Source: Sphingopyxis sp. USTB-05 | Lineage (GTDB): Bacteria > Pseudomonadota > Alphaproteobacteria > Sphingomonadales > Sphingomonadaceae | Assembly: GCF_023822045.1 (NCBI RefSeq) | Contig: NZ_CP084712.1 | Span: forward strand, 2,418,001-2,482,000 | Reading direction: 5' to 3' | DNA length: 64,000 nucleotides | Shown here: one piece after another, positions 34,168 through 42,600 of the stretch | Numbering within the stretch: the stretch's first letter is position 1 | Layout of the letters: every line of letters begins with the position of its first letter | Made by a program: the position numbers and the translations under genes | Notes under the pieces: model-generated | Seen by the model: the letters and a program-made list of their open reading frames with translations, nothing else | Told to the model about the DNA's origin: nothing | Database searches by the model: none

Positions 34168-35736
34168 TCATGCGGGAAGCTCGACGGTGCAGCAAACACC
34201 CTCGGGCCGGAATTCGATCGCGGCGCTGCCGCCCTGCCCGCGGAGCGCCCGTTCGAGCATTCGCGTGCCGAAACCCGTGCGCGCGGGAGGCGCGACGGGG
34301 GGACCGCCCTGCTCGCTCCAGCGCAGGCGGAGCCGATCCCGGCCGCTCTCGTTCACCATGTCCCACTCGACCGCGACCGTGCCGGCGTCGCCCGACAATG
34401 CTCCATATTTGACCGCATTGGTCCCGAGTTCGTGCAGCGCCATCGCCGCGAGCAGCGCCCTCGACGCCGGCACCTCGGCGTCCGGCCCCGCGAGGCTGAT
34501 GCGGCCCGGCTTCATCTTGTCGAAGGCGTGCAGCGCGCGCTCGATCATTTCGCCGGCCGATACGGTGCCCCAGTGGCGTTCGGTGAGGAGGTCGTGCGCG
34601 TCGGAGAGGGCGCGGACGCGCGCCTCGAACGACTGGCGCTCGGCGGCCGGCGTCTCGCGAAACGTCTGCGCGGCGATCGCCTGGACCATCGCGAGCGTGT
34701 TCTTCACCCGGTGGCGCATTTCGGCGAGGGTGAGCTGGAGCTCCTCTTTGGCCCTCACACGCGCCGCGATCTCGACGCGCGCCGCCTCGTGAAGATGGGC
34801 GTTGTCCATCGCCACCGCCGCCTGCGCAGCCACGGCCTCGACAAGCTCCTCGACCTCGGCATTGAACATGGCGGGCTCGTCATGGCCAAAGAAAAGACCG
34901 CCGAGCACCGCGCCCGAGCGCGAGATGACGGGAACCGCGAGATAGCTCACGACGGGCAGATGCCCCTCCGGCATGCCGTGGTGCGGCGCGCTCAGGCCGT
35001 AGCGCGGATCCTTGCGGATATCGTCCGACCGGATCGTCCCCGCTCCGCGGAACGTCGGGTTGAAGACGGCGGTAATGCGCGGCATGCCGAGGCGCTCGAA
35101 CGCCTCGCGCGGGGCGCCGGATAGCGAGAAGAGCAGATAGCTTTCTCCCTCGTCGCCCAGCACATTGTAAAAGAAGGCGCCGAAGCGCGCACCGCTGAGC
35201 TCGGTCGCGATATCGGTCACCGCCTGGACGATCCGTTCGAGGTCGAGATCCTGCGAGACGAGGAGGGCGGCGCGATTGAGGTGGGTCAGCCGCTCGGCTT
35301 GGCGGGCGAGCTGCGCCTCGACCGCCTTTCGTTCCGAGATGTCGCGCGCGATCTTCGAAGCGCCGATGATCGTGCCGTCGGCGCGGCGCACCGGCGACAC
35401 GGTGATCGAGAGGTCGACGAGGCTGCCGTCCTTGCGCCGACGGACCGTCTCGAAAGGCGGAACGCGCTCGCCGGCGCGCACACGCTCGATGATCGCGGTT
35501 TCTTCGCTGCGGCGTTCCTCGGGGATGAGGGTGAGGATCGAGCGGCCGACGATCTCGTCGGCACAATAACCGAACAGGCGTTCGGCCGCGGGATTCCAGC
35601 TGGTGATGATACCATCGAGCGTTTTACTGATGATCGCATCGTCCGAGCCCTCGACGAGCGCCGCGAGGTGCGCGGCACTTTCGCGAACGGCTAAGCCCCC
35701 TTGCGCCGCTTCGTCCTCGACCAGCGTCTCACGCAT
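34168..35736 (-). CDS. PAS-GAF sensor histidine kinase, HWE family
   Basis: A 522-residue soluble kinase. PAS domain at about 20-140 (SDDAIISKTLDGIITSWNPA, GYCADEIVGR), then a GAF domain at about 155-320, then an HWE/HisKA_2 dimerisation domain with the phosphoacceptor H342 in MRHRVKNTLAMVQ. The ATPase domain carries MALHELGTNAVKYGALS and GFGTRMLERAL. No membrane helix, so it senses a cytoplasmic signal. Divergent from the receiver at 35908 (171-base gap), its most likely partner. HWE kinases often feed the alphaproteobacterial general stress response, but no phyR is here. Confidence 0.92.
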   Translation of the reverse strand: MRETLVEDEAAQGGLAVRESAAHLAALVEGSDDAIISKTLDGIITSWNPAAERLFGYCADEIVGRSILTLIPEERRSEETAIIERVRAGERVPPFETVRRRKDGSLVDLSITVSPVRRADGTIIGASKIARDISERKAVEAQLARQAERLTHLNRAALLVSQDLDLERIVQAVTDIATELSGARFGAFFYNVLGDEGESYLLFSLSGAPREAFERLGMPRITAVFNPTFRGAGTIRSDDIRKDPRYGLSAPHHGMPEGHLPVVSYLAVPVISRSGAVLGGLFFGHDEPAMFNAEVEELVEAVAAQAAVAMDNAHLHEAARVEIAARVRAKEELQLTLAEMRHRVKNTLAMVQAIAAQTFRETPAAERQSFEARVRALSDAHDLLTERHWGTVSAGEMIERALHAFDKMKPGRISLAGPDAEVPASRALLAAMALHELGTNAVKYGALSGDAGTVAVEWDMVNESGRDRLRLRWSEQGGPPVAPPARTGFGTRMLERALRGQGGSAAIEFRPEGVCCTVELPA

Positions 35737-35907
35737 ATGTCATGGTCCCTGCCCCTCCGATGGCCCCTGCGTTCCCGAAACGGGAATTCGCTATGGCAAA
35801 GAAACCCTTGAGTGGTTGATGCGTTCCGCCGAGACTGCCATGCGCCCAGCCGTGACGCCGAGCGACCTCTCAACTTCGATCCATGTTTCAGGGCGAAAGT
35901 CATCAGC

Positions 35908-36300
35908 GTGCCAAACCCGTCCCCCGCCCCTCTCTGCACGGCGATCGTCGCCGAAGACGAATGGCTCGTCCGCATCGACATCGTCGAGGCGCTCGAGGCA
36001 GCCGGGTTCGCGGTTCGCGAGGTGGAAAGCGCCGAGGATGCGCTCCTCCTGATCGGCGAGGAGCAACCGCATATCCTCGTGACCGATATCCGGCTTGCCG
36101 GCGCTCTCGACGGTTGGAGCCTCGCGGAAGCCTATCGCGCCGCTCATCCGGGCGGCGGCGTCGTCTATGCCTCGGCCAATGTGCCGCTTGCCGATCGACA
36201 GGTCGAGGGCAGCTTCTTCTTCTCGAAGCCCGTGCTGATGAGCGCGCTCGTCGATGCATGCCTCGGGCTCTGCGCCGGGCAAGACGGCCGGCCCGCCTGA
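35908..36300 (+). CDS. Single-domain response regulator
   Basis: About 130 residues from GTG 35908; the frame is open to 35812 but with no clear ribosome site. The receiver has AEDEWLVR (acidic pocket), phosphoacceptor D60 in ILVTDIRLAGALDGW, and K107 in FFFSKPV. The TDIRL and FxSKPV wording is typical of receivers partnered with HWE kinases in sphingomonads and rhizobia. Divergently paired with the HWE kinase gene. No output domain, so it would act through protein contacts. Confidence 0.85.
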   Translation: MPNPSPAPLCTAIVAEDEWLVRIDIVEALEAAGFAVREVESAEDALLLIGEEQPHILVTDIRLAGALDGWSLAEAYRAAHPGGGVVYASANVPLADRQVEGSFFFSKPVLMSALVDACLGLCAGQDGRPA

Positions 36301-36365
36301 GGCGGGCAAGCGGGCATTATCCACCTGCCCCGCATCCATCGCGCCCGTCACCTCCGCAGCGCGAG

Positions 36366-36623
36366 TCAGGCGGCGGCGGCCCCCGGCTGAGCAGAGGGCC
36401 CCGCGGTGCCTTGGGATGGGGGGAGGCCGTGCAGCTTCCAGAGATTGGCCTCGGTCTTGCTCATGCGAACGAGAAGCTGCTCGCCGTCCCATAGTTCGAC
36501 CTCGGCACTGCCGCGATCGTTGAGCGCGAACTGGAACGCCTGATAGGCGTCGGGCGCGCGAAATTCGACGCGGCGCGGCTCGCGCGCATCCTCGCCATGA
36601 AAAAGAAGATGAAAGAGGCGCAT
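36366..36623 (-). CDS. Small hypothetical protein with candidate regulatory box upstream
   Basis: An 85-residue protein starting MRLFHLLFHGEDAREPRRVE, then DAYQAFQFALNDRGSAEVEL and a Pro/Ala-rich tail. No family is recognised; it looks like a compact alpha/beta fold without export signals. A GGAG ribosome site lies in a hairpin just upstream (36628-36650), and the palindromic candidate box at 36800-36814 lies 177 bases upstream of its start. Confidence 0.6.
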   Translation of the reverse strand: MRLFHLLFHGEDAREPRRVEFRAPDAYQAFQFALNDRGSAEVELWDGEQLLVRMSKTEANLWKLHGLPPSQGTAGPSAQPGAAAA

Positions 36624-36627
36624 GACA

Positions 36628-36650
36628 TGCTCCGTTCCTGTTCCGGAGCA
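36628..36650 (-). promoter_or_regulatory. Leader hairpin overlapping the ribosome site
   Basis: Inverted repeat TGCTCCG (36628-36634) / CGGAGCA (36644-36650) immediately upstream of the small gene starting at 36623. On the transcript the 3' arm (CGGAGCA) contains its GGAG Shine-Dalgarno, so folding could mask translation initiation. Confidence 0.45.
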
Positions 36651-36799
36651 AGCGCGGCCCTGCTCTCAGCACCCGATGATCGGCAGACCTCATGCAAAGG
36701 ACGGACTGCAAAATAAGGCAGCCGCAAGAGACGCCGACGAGGGTGGGACTCAGCCAGTTCTGCATAGCAGATTTCAGGGCCCAAGGCGCGAAAATCGTG

Positions 36800-36814
36800 A
36801 TGATCGAGATCAAT
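36800..36814 (-). promoter_or_regulatory. Candidate Crp/Fnr-type operator (box B)
   Basis: On the + strand ATGATCGAGATCAAT; TGATC-GA-GATCA is a perfect palindrome, close to the FNR/FixK pattern TTGAT-N4-ATCAA. Read on the - strand it fits the NYAAC-NTCG-ATCAW pattern shared by the other boxes, except a GAT left arm. Confidence 0.55.
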
Positions 36815-36964
36815 CCTGCACGCGGTGCGGCGGGCTGGGCCCCATCCGCCCGTCGCGTCGCCAGGTCCATCGAGGCAGGTTTTGCCCAACGACTTTGTGG
36901 GCCGAACGCGCCCGGCCGAGCAGCTTTCGTGCATCCGTCGAAGCGATAGCCTGACCCTTGTCCT

Positions 36965-37957
36965 TCAGTGCTGGTCCGCCATGACATGCCCTTCGACACG
37001 GCGCAGCCAGTTGTGAAGCCGCGTCGCAGCCGCCGCGCCATGGCCCGTCGCGGTGCTGATCTGGTCGAGCCCGGCGAGAACATCGCCGGCGCCATAGACG
37101 CCGGGCATCAAAGGCTCGGCAAAGGCATCGGCGGGCAGGCAGCGATTGGCGTCGCCTTGGAGACCGAGCCCCGCCAGCAATTCGCTGCGCGGTTCGGACC
37201 CGAGCGCCGGATAGAGGGTGTCGAAGAGAAGCGCGTCCTCTGCACCCTCCAGCTGCACCGCGATGCGTCTGTCCCGGTGCGCGAGGCGAAGCAGCTGCCG
37301 CTCCTCGACCCGCACGTCGCTGGCCGCGAGTTCGGCGCGCTGCGCCGGCGTGAGCTCGACCTGCCACTTGGGGATGAGGGTCACATCGTCGGTATATTGC
37401 CTCAGGAACATCGCCTCGGCGGCGCCATGAAGGTCCGACCCGAGTACGGCGATCTTGCGCCCGCGATGCTCAAATCCGTCGCAGATCGGGCAGTAGCGCA
37501 GCGCGCCGCTCCGGACGGCGGCGTCATGGTCGCCGCTGGCAAGCACCGCCTCGTTGGTGATGACGCCCGTCGCGAGAATGAGCCCGCGCGCCGACAGGCG
37601 GCGGCCGTCCTCGAGCCGCGCCGCGAAGGGGGCACCGCCGGCGCCTGCGGACAGACGGTCGACACGCGCCAATTCGATTTCGGCACCGTATCTCTCTGCC
37701 TGATCGGTGAGCCGCGCGACGAGATCGGCTCCCGATATTCCGTCGGGAAATCCGGGCACGTTCCAGGCCATCGGCGCGCCAAGCGCGCGCGAGCGTCCGT
37801 CGTGGAGCACGAGGGTGCGGCGGCGATAGCGCGCAAGATAGAGAGCGGCGGTGAGCCCTGCGGGTCCCGCGCCGATGACGAGCGCATCATAAGCGGGCTC
37901 GCCCGAAGGGTCGCGGCCAGCGGGCATGCGCGCTCCCGTTCCGGCCCCACCCTTCAT
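36965..37957 (-). CDS. Thioredoxin reductase-like NAD(P)/FAD oxidoreductase
   Basis: A 330-residue flavoprotein. FAD-binding GAGPAGLTAALYLARY, redox pair CPIC in RYCPICDGFEHRG, a second Rossmann motif KIAVLGSDLHGA (GxDxxG, degenerate for NADPH), and the C-terminal GVYGAGDVLAGLDQISTATG FAD segment. It lacks a clear thioredoxin partner nearby, so the electron acceptor is unknown. The start at 37957 overlaps the mgtC-like stop (ATGA), making it the last gene of the operon 40277-36965. Confidence 0.88.
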   Translation of the reverse strand: MKGGAGTGARMPAGRDPSGEPAYDALVIGAGPAGLTAALYLARYRRRTLVLHDGRSRALGAPMAWNVPGFPDGISGADLVARLTDQAERYGAEIELARVDRLSAGAGGAPFAARLEDGRRLSARGLILATGVITNEAVLASGDHDAAVRSGALRYCPICDGFEHRGRKIAVLGSDLHGAAEAMFLRQYTDDVTLIPKWQVELTPAQRAELAASDVRVEERQLLRLAHRDRRIAVQLEGAEDALLFDTLYPALGSEPRSELLAGLGLQGDANRCLPADAFAEPLMPGVYGAGDVLAGLDQISTATGHGAAAATRLHNWLRRVEGHVMADQH

Positions 37958-38649
37958 CCCTGCTGCGGCCTGATGTCGAAGGCGGCGATGCGATCGTCCC
38001 CGCTGAGCGCCGCCGCCAGCGCATCGGCACATTCCTCGCCATAGCCTGCGGCGATCGCGGTAAAGCCGGGTGCGCCGCCGGCGCGGCGCTGTTCGACGGT
38101 GATCGCCTTGAGGCCATGTTCCCCGAGCAAGGCGATGACCTCGGCCGAGGCGATGCTCGTGCCCGCCCGATAATCGAGCGTGACATGCGCGATACGCCGC
38201 TGCGGCGCGTGGCGCTCGGTCCAGGTGACGGCAGCGAGCACGAGGAAGGTCGCGACGCCGCCGAAGATGGCGAGTTCGTAGAAGCCTACGCCGAACAGGA
38301 TGCCGAGCGTCGCGGTCATCCAGAGCGACGCGGCGGTGGTGAGCCCGCGGACATTGAGCCCCTCGCGAAAGATCACGCCGCCGCACAGGAAACCGATGCC
38401 GGTGAGCACGCCATGCGCCATGCGCACGGGATCGATGCGCACGACCTCGGTCGGCGTGTCGGTGAGCCATTCCATCTGGTGAACGGCCGACAGCATGAGG
38501 AGACAGCAGGACAGCGCGACGAGGATATGGGTGCGCAGGCCGGCCGGGCTCGCGCGATATTCGCGCTCGCCGCCGATAATCGCGCCGGCGATGACCGCGC
38601 CCGCGATCGGCAGCAGGAGATCGGGGTCGAGGAGATCGAGCTCAGACAC
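37954..38649 (-). CDS. MgtC/SapB family membrane protein
   Basis: A 231-residue protein with four to five membrane helices in the first 150 residues, including GGEREYRASPAGLRTHILVA and GVLTGIGFLCGGVIFREGLN, the MgtC signature. An ACT-like soluble C-terminal domain follows (about 85 residues). MgtC modulates F-type ATP synthase and Mg2+/acid adaptation in pathogens; in environmental bacteria the role is less clear. It overlaps neighbours on both sides, so it belongs to one operon. Confidence 0.88.
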   Translation of the reverse strand: MSELDLLDPDLLLPIAGAVIAGAIIGGEREYRASPAGLRTHILVALSCCLLMLSAVHQMEWLTDTPTEVVRIDPVRMAHGVLTGIGFLCGGVIFREGLNVRGLTTAASLWMTATLGILFGVGFYELAIFGGVATFLVLAAVTWTERHAPQRRIAHVTLDYRAGTSIASAEVIALLGEHGLKAITVEQRRAGGAPGFTAIAAGYGEECADALAAALSGDDRIAAFDIRPQQG

Positions 38650-39541
38650 CGCGCATCAGCCCCGGGACGAGCGGCAGCAGCTCGCGCGCAAGATAGCCGA
38701 GCGGCCCCATGGTTTCGCCGAGCCGCCGCCCCGCTTCGCCGTGAAGCCAGATGCCCCAGGCGGACGCCTGCAGGGGCGAGAGGCCTTGCGCGCCGAGCCC
38801 GGCGATGAGGCCCGCCAGCACGTCGCCCGAGCCGCTGACGGCAAGGCCGAGCCCGCCGCCCGCATAAGCCAGGCAGCTCCCCTCGGCGATGAGATGGCTC
38901 GTCGCGCCCTTGACCATCACCGCCGCGCCGAAGCGGTCGGCGGCCTTGCCGAGCGACGCGAGCGGGTCGCGCGCGACCTCCTCCTTCGCTACATCGAGCA
39001 TCGCGGCAAGTTCGCCTTCGTGCGGGGTGAGGATGGTGTGCGCGGCGCGCGCCCGGATCGCATCCGAATGTGCGGCCGCTGCGCGCAGCGCGACGGCGTC
39101 GAGGAGGAGGAAGATGTCCTCGGGCAGCGCCGGCAGCAGGGCTTCGAGCAAGGTCCGGACGATGTCGGCGTCGATCATCGCGGGCCCGAAGACGATGGCG
39201 TCGTGCAGCGCCACCTCGGCGAGCAGCAGTTCGGCCGCCTCAGGCGCAATCTCGCCCGCTTCGGTTTCGGGGAGCGCGACGACGGCGCAGGCCGGAAACG
39301 CGATGCCGATCGGGATCGCCGCCGAGGCGATCGTCGCGATCGTCACCTTGCCCGCCCCGGCGCGGAACGCCGCCTCGGCGGTGAGCAGCATGCCGCCGGG
39401 CACCCGGCGGCAACCGCCGATCACGAGCACCCGGCCGCGGCCGTTCTTGTCGACATTGTCATGATGATCGGGAAGCGGATGCGCCTTGAGCCAGGCGGTG
39501 TCGAGCGGGGTTGCCTCAGCCACGCGCGGCCACCATCGCAT
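38642..39541 (-). CDS. nnrD: ADP/ATP-dependent NAD(P)H-hydrate dehydratase
   Basis: A 299-residue ribokinase-fold repair enzyme that dehydrates damaged NAD(P)HX. Motifs are GRVLVIGGCRRVPGGMLLTA near the N-terminus, ILTPHEGELAAML, and the catalytic-loop GSGDVLAGLIAGLGAQG. The usual NnrE epimerase domain is absent, so epimerisation must be supplied elsewhere. ATG at 39541 overlaps the phosphatase stop by 26 bases; a GTG at 39523 is an alternative start. Overlaps the mgtC-like start by 8 bases. Confidence 0.88.
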   Translation of the reverse strand: MRWWPRVAEATPLDTAWLKAHPLPDHHDNVDKNGRGRVLVIGGCRRVPGGMLLTAEAAFRAGAGKVTIATIASAAIPIGIAFPACAVVALPETEAGEIAPEAAELLLAEVALHDAIVFGPAMIDADIVRTLLEALLPALPEDIFLLLDAVALRAAAAHSDAIRARAAHTILTPHEGELAAMLDVAKEEVARDPLASLGKAADRFGAAVMVKGATSHLIAEGSCLAYAGGGLGLAVSGSGDVLAGLIAGLGAQGLSPLQASAWGIWLHGEAGRRLGETMGPLGYLARELLPLVPGLMRGV

Positions 39542-40277
39542 CGGGTTCGCGGGTGACCGGGACTTCGCCCTCCATTGGCGCAGTCACATTGTAGCGCGAC
39601 AGGACGAGGTTGCCGTCGCGGCCCACGTCAGCGTCGAAGCGATATTCGGTGATCGCGCAATTGGCGACGTCGCCTTCGCTGTCGATTGCCAATATCTCGG
39701 CCTCTCCCAGATTTTCGATGATGGTGCGCAGGCAAAGGACGACCACCTGGTGCGCGACGATCATCACGCGCCGCCCGCCATAATGGAGCGAGACGGTGTC
39801 GAGGAGCGAGCGGAGGCGCAGAATCACGTCGCACCAGCTTTCGCCGCCCGGCGGGCGGTGATAGAATTTACCGAGCGCCAGCCGGAATTCGGCCTGATCG
39901 GGATGCGCCGCCTCGATGCCGCGGCGCGTGAGGCCGTCGAGGATGCCGAACTCCTTCTCGCGCAGCCGCTCGTCGATGCAGATTTTCTCGTCGGCCGCGC
40001 AGCCTCCCGCGCTGCGGAAGATTTCGGCGGTCTGCACGGCCCTCACATAGGGCGAGGCGAGCATGATCTCGGGGCGACCGTCTTCCTCGCCCGCCGCGAA
40101 CCAGCCGCCTAGCGCCTGCGCCTGTTGCTCGCCCAGCGCCGAGAGGGGCACATCGACATCGCGGTGGTCGAGCGCGATGCGCAGGTCACCCGCCGCGTCG
40201 GCGGCATCGCGCGCGACATTGCCCGCGCTTTGGCCGTGGCGAACCACCCAGAGCACCGAAGGCCAGCGCGGGGTCAT
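39516..40277 (-). CDS. Histidine phosphatase (phosphoglycerate mutase-like) family protein
   Basis: A 253-residue protein with the RHG motif in VLWVVRHGQSAGN, the second His in VMIVAHQVVV, and GESWCDVILRLRSLLD, the acid/substrate loop. Likely a phosphatase on a small phosphorylated substrate. First gene of an operon with nnrD, the mgtC-like gene and the TrxR-like gene. An inverted repeat lies just upstream (40305-40337). Confidence 0.88.
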   Translation of the reverse strand: MTPRWPSVLWVVRHGQSAGNVARDAADAAGDLRIALDHRDVDVPLSALGEQQAQALGGWFAAGEEDGRPEIMLASPYVRAVQTAEIFRSAGGCAADEKICIDERLREKEFGILDGLTRRGIEAAHPDQAEFRLALGKFYHRPPGGESWCDVILRLRSLLDTVSLHYGGRRVMIVAHQVVVLCLRTIIENLGEAEILAIDSEGDVANCAITEYRFDADVGRDGNLVLSRYNVTAPMEGEVPVTREPDAMVAARG

Positions 40278-40304
40278 CGAATGGCTTTCCTCGTCATCGA
40301 GACG

Positions 40305-40337
40305 CTAACGCCTCCAAAGCCGAACTCGTTGCGTTAG
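40305..40337. promoter_or_regulatory. Inverted repeat upstream of the histidine-phosphatase operon
   Basis: CTAACGC (40305-40311) and GCGTTAG (40331-40337) form a perfect 7-bp dyad with a 19-base spacer, 28 bases before the start codon of the - strand operon. Could be an operator or an RNA hairpin. Confidence 0.4.
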
Positions 40338-40572
40338 GCTCGCGGGTCGCCCAGCGAGCGGCCCCGACCTTGCCGCGGCCGCGGCATGCCGACAACGACG
40401 GCCCGCCATCCTTCCCCGCCACGCCCGCTCCCGCCGTGCTCGTCGCCCCGCCTTTGACATTTTGCCCGCGAGGTAGGTCGGGGCGAGTTGCCCGCAGGAA
40501 CTTCAAGAGGCCTCAGGCGATTGGGATGCTTTGTCGGCTCAGCGTCGGCGACAGCGAACAGAGGAGACAATC

Positions 40573-41319
40573 ATGAAGAAACTCGTCGCCTTCGATCTCG
40601 ATGGAACCCTAGCGGAAAGCAAGCAGCCGCTCGCCCCCGAGATGGGCACGGCGATCGCGAAGCTCCTGGGCGTCGCCGAGGTCGCGGTGATTTCGGGCGG
40701 CGACTGGCCGCAGTTCGACAAGCAGGTCGCGAGCCGGCTTCCGGCAGACGCCGATCGGGGTCGGCTCTGGCTGATGCCGACGACGGGCACGAAGCTTTTC
40801 GTCCACCGCGGCGGCGGCTGGACGCCGCTTTATGCCGAGCTGTTCAGCGACGAGGAAAAGGCGCGCATCCTCGCCGCCTTCGACGCGTCGCTCGAGGCGA
40901 CGGGGTTCGTTCCCGAGGAAGTCTGGGGCGATCGCATCGAGGACCGCGGCAGCCAGATCACTTTCTCGGCGCTCGGCCAGCAGGCGCCGATCGCCGCCAA
41001 GGAAGTCTGGGATCCCGACTTCGCGAAGCGGCGGATCATCCAGGCGGATCTCGGCGAGCGGCTCCCGGGCCTGTCGATCAACATGGGCGGCGCGACCTCG
41101 ATCGACGTCACGCGCGAGGGCGTCGACAAGGGCTATGGGCTCAAAAAGCTGAGCGCCGAGAGCGGAATCGCGCTCGGCGACATGATCTTCATCGGCGACG
41201 CGATCTTTCCGGGCGGCAACGACTATCCGGCGAAGTTGCTAGGACTCGACACGGTGCGCGTGCGCGACCCCAGGGAGACGATCGCGGTGATCGAGGCGAT
41301 CGTCGCCTGCCTCGGTTGA
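40573..41319 (+). CDS. HAD-IIB family hydrolase (phosphomannomutase-like)
   Basis: A 248-residue protein. Motif I DLDGTLAESK (D8/D10), motif II in VAVISGGDWPQF, motif IV IGDAIFPGGND. The type IIB cap lies between. Relatives include eukaryotic-type phosphomannomutases and sugar phosphatases; mannose-phosphate metabolism would match the mannoside-type GH130 genes downstream, but that is inference. ATG 40573 follows AGAGGAGACAATC. Preceded by a 295-base intergenic region. Confidence 0.85.
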   Translation: MKKLVAFDLDGTLAESKQPLAPEMGTAIAKLLGVAEVAVISGGDWPQFDKQVASRLPADADRGRLWLMPTTGTKLFVHRGGGWTPLYAELFSDEEKARILAAFDASLEATGFVPEEVWGDRIEDRGSQITFSALGQQAPIAAKEVWDPDFAKRRIIQADLGERLPGLSINMGGATSIDVTREGVDKGYGLKKLSAESGIALGDMIFIGDAIFPGGNDYPAKLLGLDTVRVRDPRETIAVIEAIVACLG

Positions 41320-41529
41320 AGGTGCGTCAGGCGACTGCGAGCCGCGCCGCGCGCCGAGCCCTTTTTGGCCGCACCGGCGCCGCGCCGCCGCCCTCCCGCA
41401 CGCATGATAAGTCTGGCGAAGCGCCGAACGCGCCTGCCCGCCTCGCCCCACCGCCACGCGGCCGCGCCGTCGCGAAAGGCGGCCGGAACACGCACGGCGT
41501 CCCGGACCGTTGCCGCACGCCAAAAGCGT

Positions 41530-41544
41530 ATAACTTCGATCAAC
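41530..41544 (+). promoter_or_regulatory. Candidate Crp/Fnr-type operator (box D)
   Basis: ATAACTTCGATCAAC fits NYAAC-NTCG-ATCAW with one change. It ends 84 bases before the start codon of the small gene at 41628, inside a 308-base gene-free stretch (41320-41627) that otherwise holds nothing recognised. Confidence 0.55.
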
Positions 41545-41627
41545 CCGGCTCCTCTTTCACGCAACAAGCCGGACAAGCGCGGGGTTTCCATATTGGCCCG
41601 CCTCGGGCCGCATGGAAAGGATGCGTC

Positions 41628-41771
41628 ATGGCACAGAATGAGAAGAAAGACGGCAAGCAGCAGGGTAGCTCGTCCGGCAAGGGCAGCCAGCAGCAGCAGG
41701 ACGGCAGCAAGAGCCAGTCGGGAGCCGACAAGCAGTCGGGAAGCAAGGACCAGGGCAAACAGCGCAGCTGA
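41628..41771 (+). CDS. Small Gln/Ser/Lys-rich hydrophilic protein (47 residues)
   Basis: The peptide begins MAQNEKKDGKQQGSSSGKGS, then a four-Gln run and further K/Q/S/G repeats. Such composition is typical of intrinsically disordered, hydrophilin-like stress proteins. A GAAAGGATGCGTC ribosome site precedes the ATG. Candidate box D lies upstream and a strong terminator downstream, so it is a single-gene transcript. Confidence 0.7.
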   Translation: MAQNEKKDGKQQGSSSGKGSQQQQDGSKSQSGADKQSGSKDQGKQRS

Positions 41772-41795
41772 CCTCCGCCCCCGCTTTCCGGGTGA

Positions 41796-41828
41796 AAGAC
41801 CGGGCCGCGCGCGCTGCGACCCGGTCTT
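41796..41828 (+). terminator. Terminator of the 47-residue protein gene
   Basis: Perfect 9-bp stem AAGACCGGG / CCCGGTCTT with a GC-rich 15-base loop, 25 bases after the stop codon. Confidence 0.7.
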
Positions 41829-41883
41829 GCATGCGGAAAAGCCGAGAGGCCAAGGCGCAGAAGATCATTTGAGGAGAGACGAG

Positions 41884-42459
41884 ATGAAGACATGGATTGG
41901 AGCCGCGGCGGTCGCCGCGATCGTCGCGGGATGCGGCGGACCCGATACGCGCGACGAGGAGCAAGCCGCCGCGTCTGCTGACACGGCCGTTGTGGCATCC
42001 GAGCCCGGTCCGGCCGCCGCAACGCCGGCGCAAGCAGTCAGCACGGCCGATTATGTCGCGCAGGCGGGTGCCGGCGACCTCTGGGAGGTCGAATCGTCGA
42101 AAGCCCTGCTCGCCAAATCGAAAGATGCAAAGGTCAGGGCCTTTGCCGAGATGATGATCGACAATCACGGAAAATCGACCGCGAAAGTGAAGGCGGCCGC
42201 CGCGAGCGCCGGGGTCGAGGCGCCGGCACCGACACTTGCTCCCGACCAGGAGAAGATGCTGGCGGACATCAAGGCCGCCGATGCCGCGGGTATCGACAAA
42301 ATCTATCTCGACCACCAGAAGACCGCGCATGGTGCGGCACTGGCGCTGCACCAAGGCTATGCTGCCTCGGGCGAGGCGGTCGCACTCAAGCAGGCGGCAG
42401 CAGAGATTGTGCCGGTGGTGGAAGCGCACCGCGCCGAACTCGGCAAGCTGGCCCCCTGA
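41884..42459 (+). CDS. DUF4142 domain lipoprotein
   Basis: A 191-residue protein with signal peptide and lipobox AIVAGC-G, an Ala-rich linker, then the DUF4142 four-helix bundle: DYVAQAGAGDLWEVESSKAL, KVRAFAEMMIDNHGKSTAKV with its conserved M-x-x-D-H, and a C-terminal helix VVEAHRAELGKL. DUF4142 proteins are periplasmic ferritin-like bundles linked to envelope stress. A GAGGAGAGACGAG ribosome site precedes the ATG. Confidence 0.9.
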   Translation: MKTWIGAAAVAAIVAGCGGPDTRDEEQAAASADTAVVASEPGPAAATPAQAVSTADYVAQAGAGDLWEVESSKALLAKSKDAKVRAFAEMMIDNHGKSTAKVKAAAASAGVEAPAPTLAPDQEKMLADIKAADAAGIDKIYLDHQKTAHGAALALHQGYAASGEAVALKQAAAEIVPVVEAHRAELGKLAP

Positions 42460-42482
42460 CAGAGGCTCGGAACCGGCGTCTC

Positions 42483-42513
42483 AAAGCCGCCGCGCGATTA
42501 GCGCGGCGGCTTT
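42483..42513 (+). terminator. Rho-independent terminator after the DUF4142 gene
   Basis: Perfect 13-bp stem AAAGCCGCCGCGC / GCGCGGCGGCTTT with a GATTA loop, 24 bases past the stop codon. Confidence 0.88.
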
Positions 42514-42600
42514 CGCTCGCCGCATTTCGTCCTCCTCCCGGCAACCGCTTCATGACATCTTAGTTCATTCCCGCCGCACCTTCTCAGTTCAGGAGCATTC

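Larger units (their letters stand above)
36624..36964. other. Intergenic region containing leader hairpin and candidate Crp/Fnr-type box
   Basis: 341 bases. Besides the hairpin at 36628-36650 and the box at 36800-36814, nothing is recognised; short frames here lack support. Confidence 0.55.

Noticed and set aside
41479..41510. EcfG-like promoter GGAAC...CGTT upstream of the 47-residue gene
   Set aside because: Spacing is 18 bases, outside the usual 16-17, in GC-rich sequence where chance matches are frequent.
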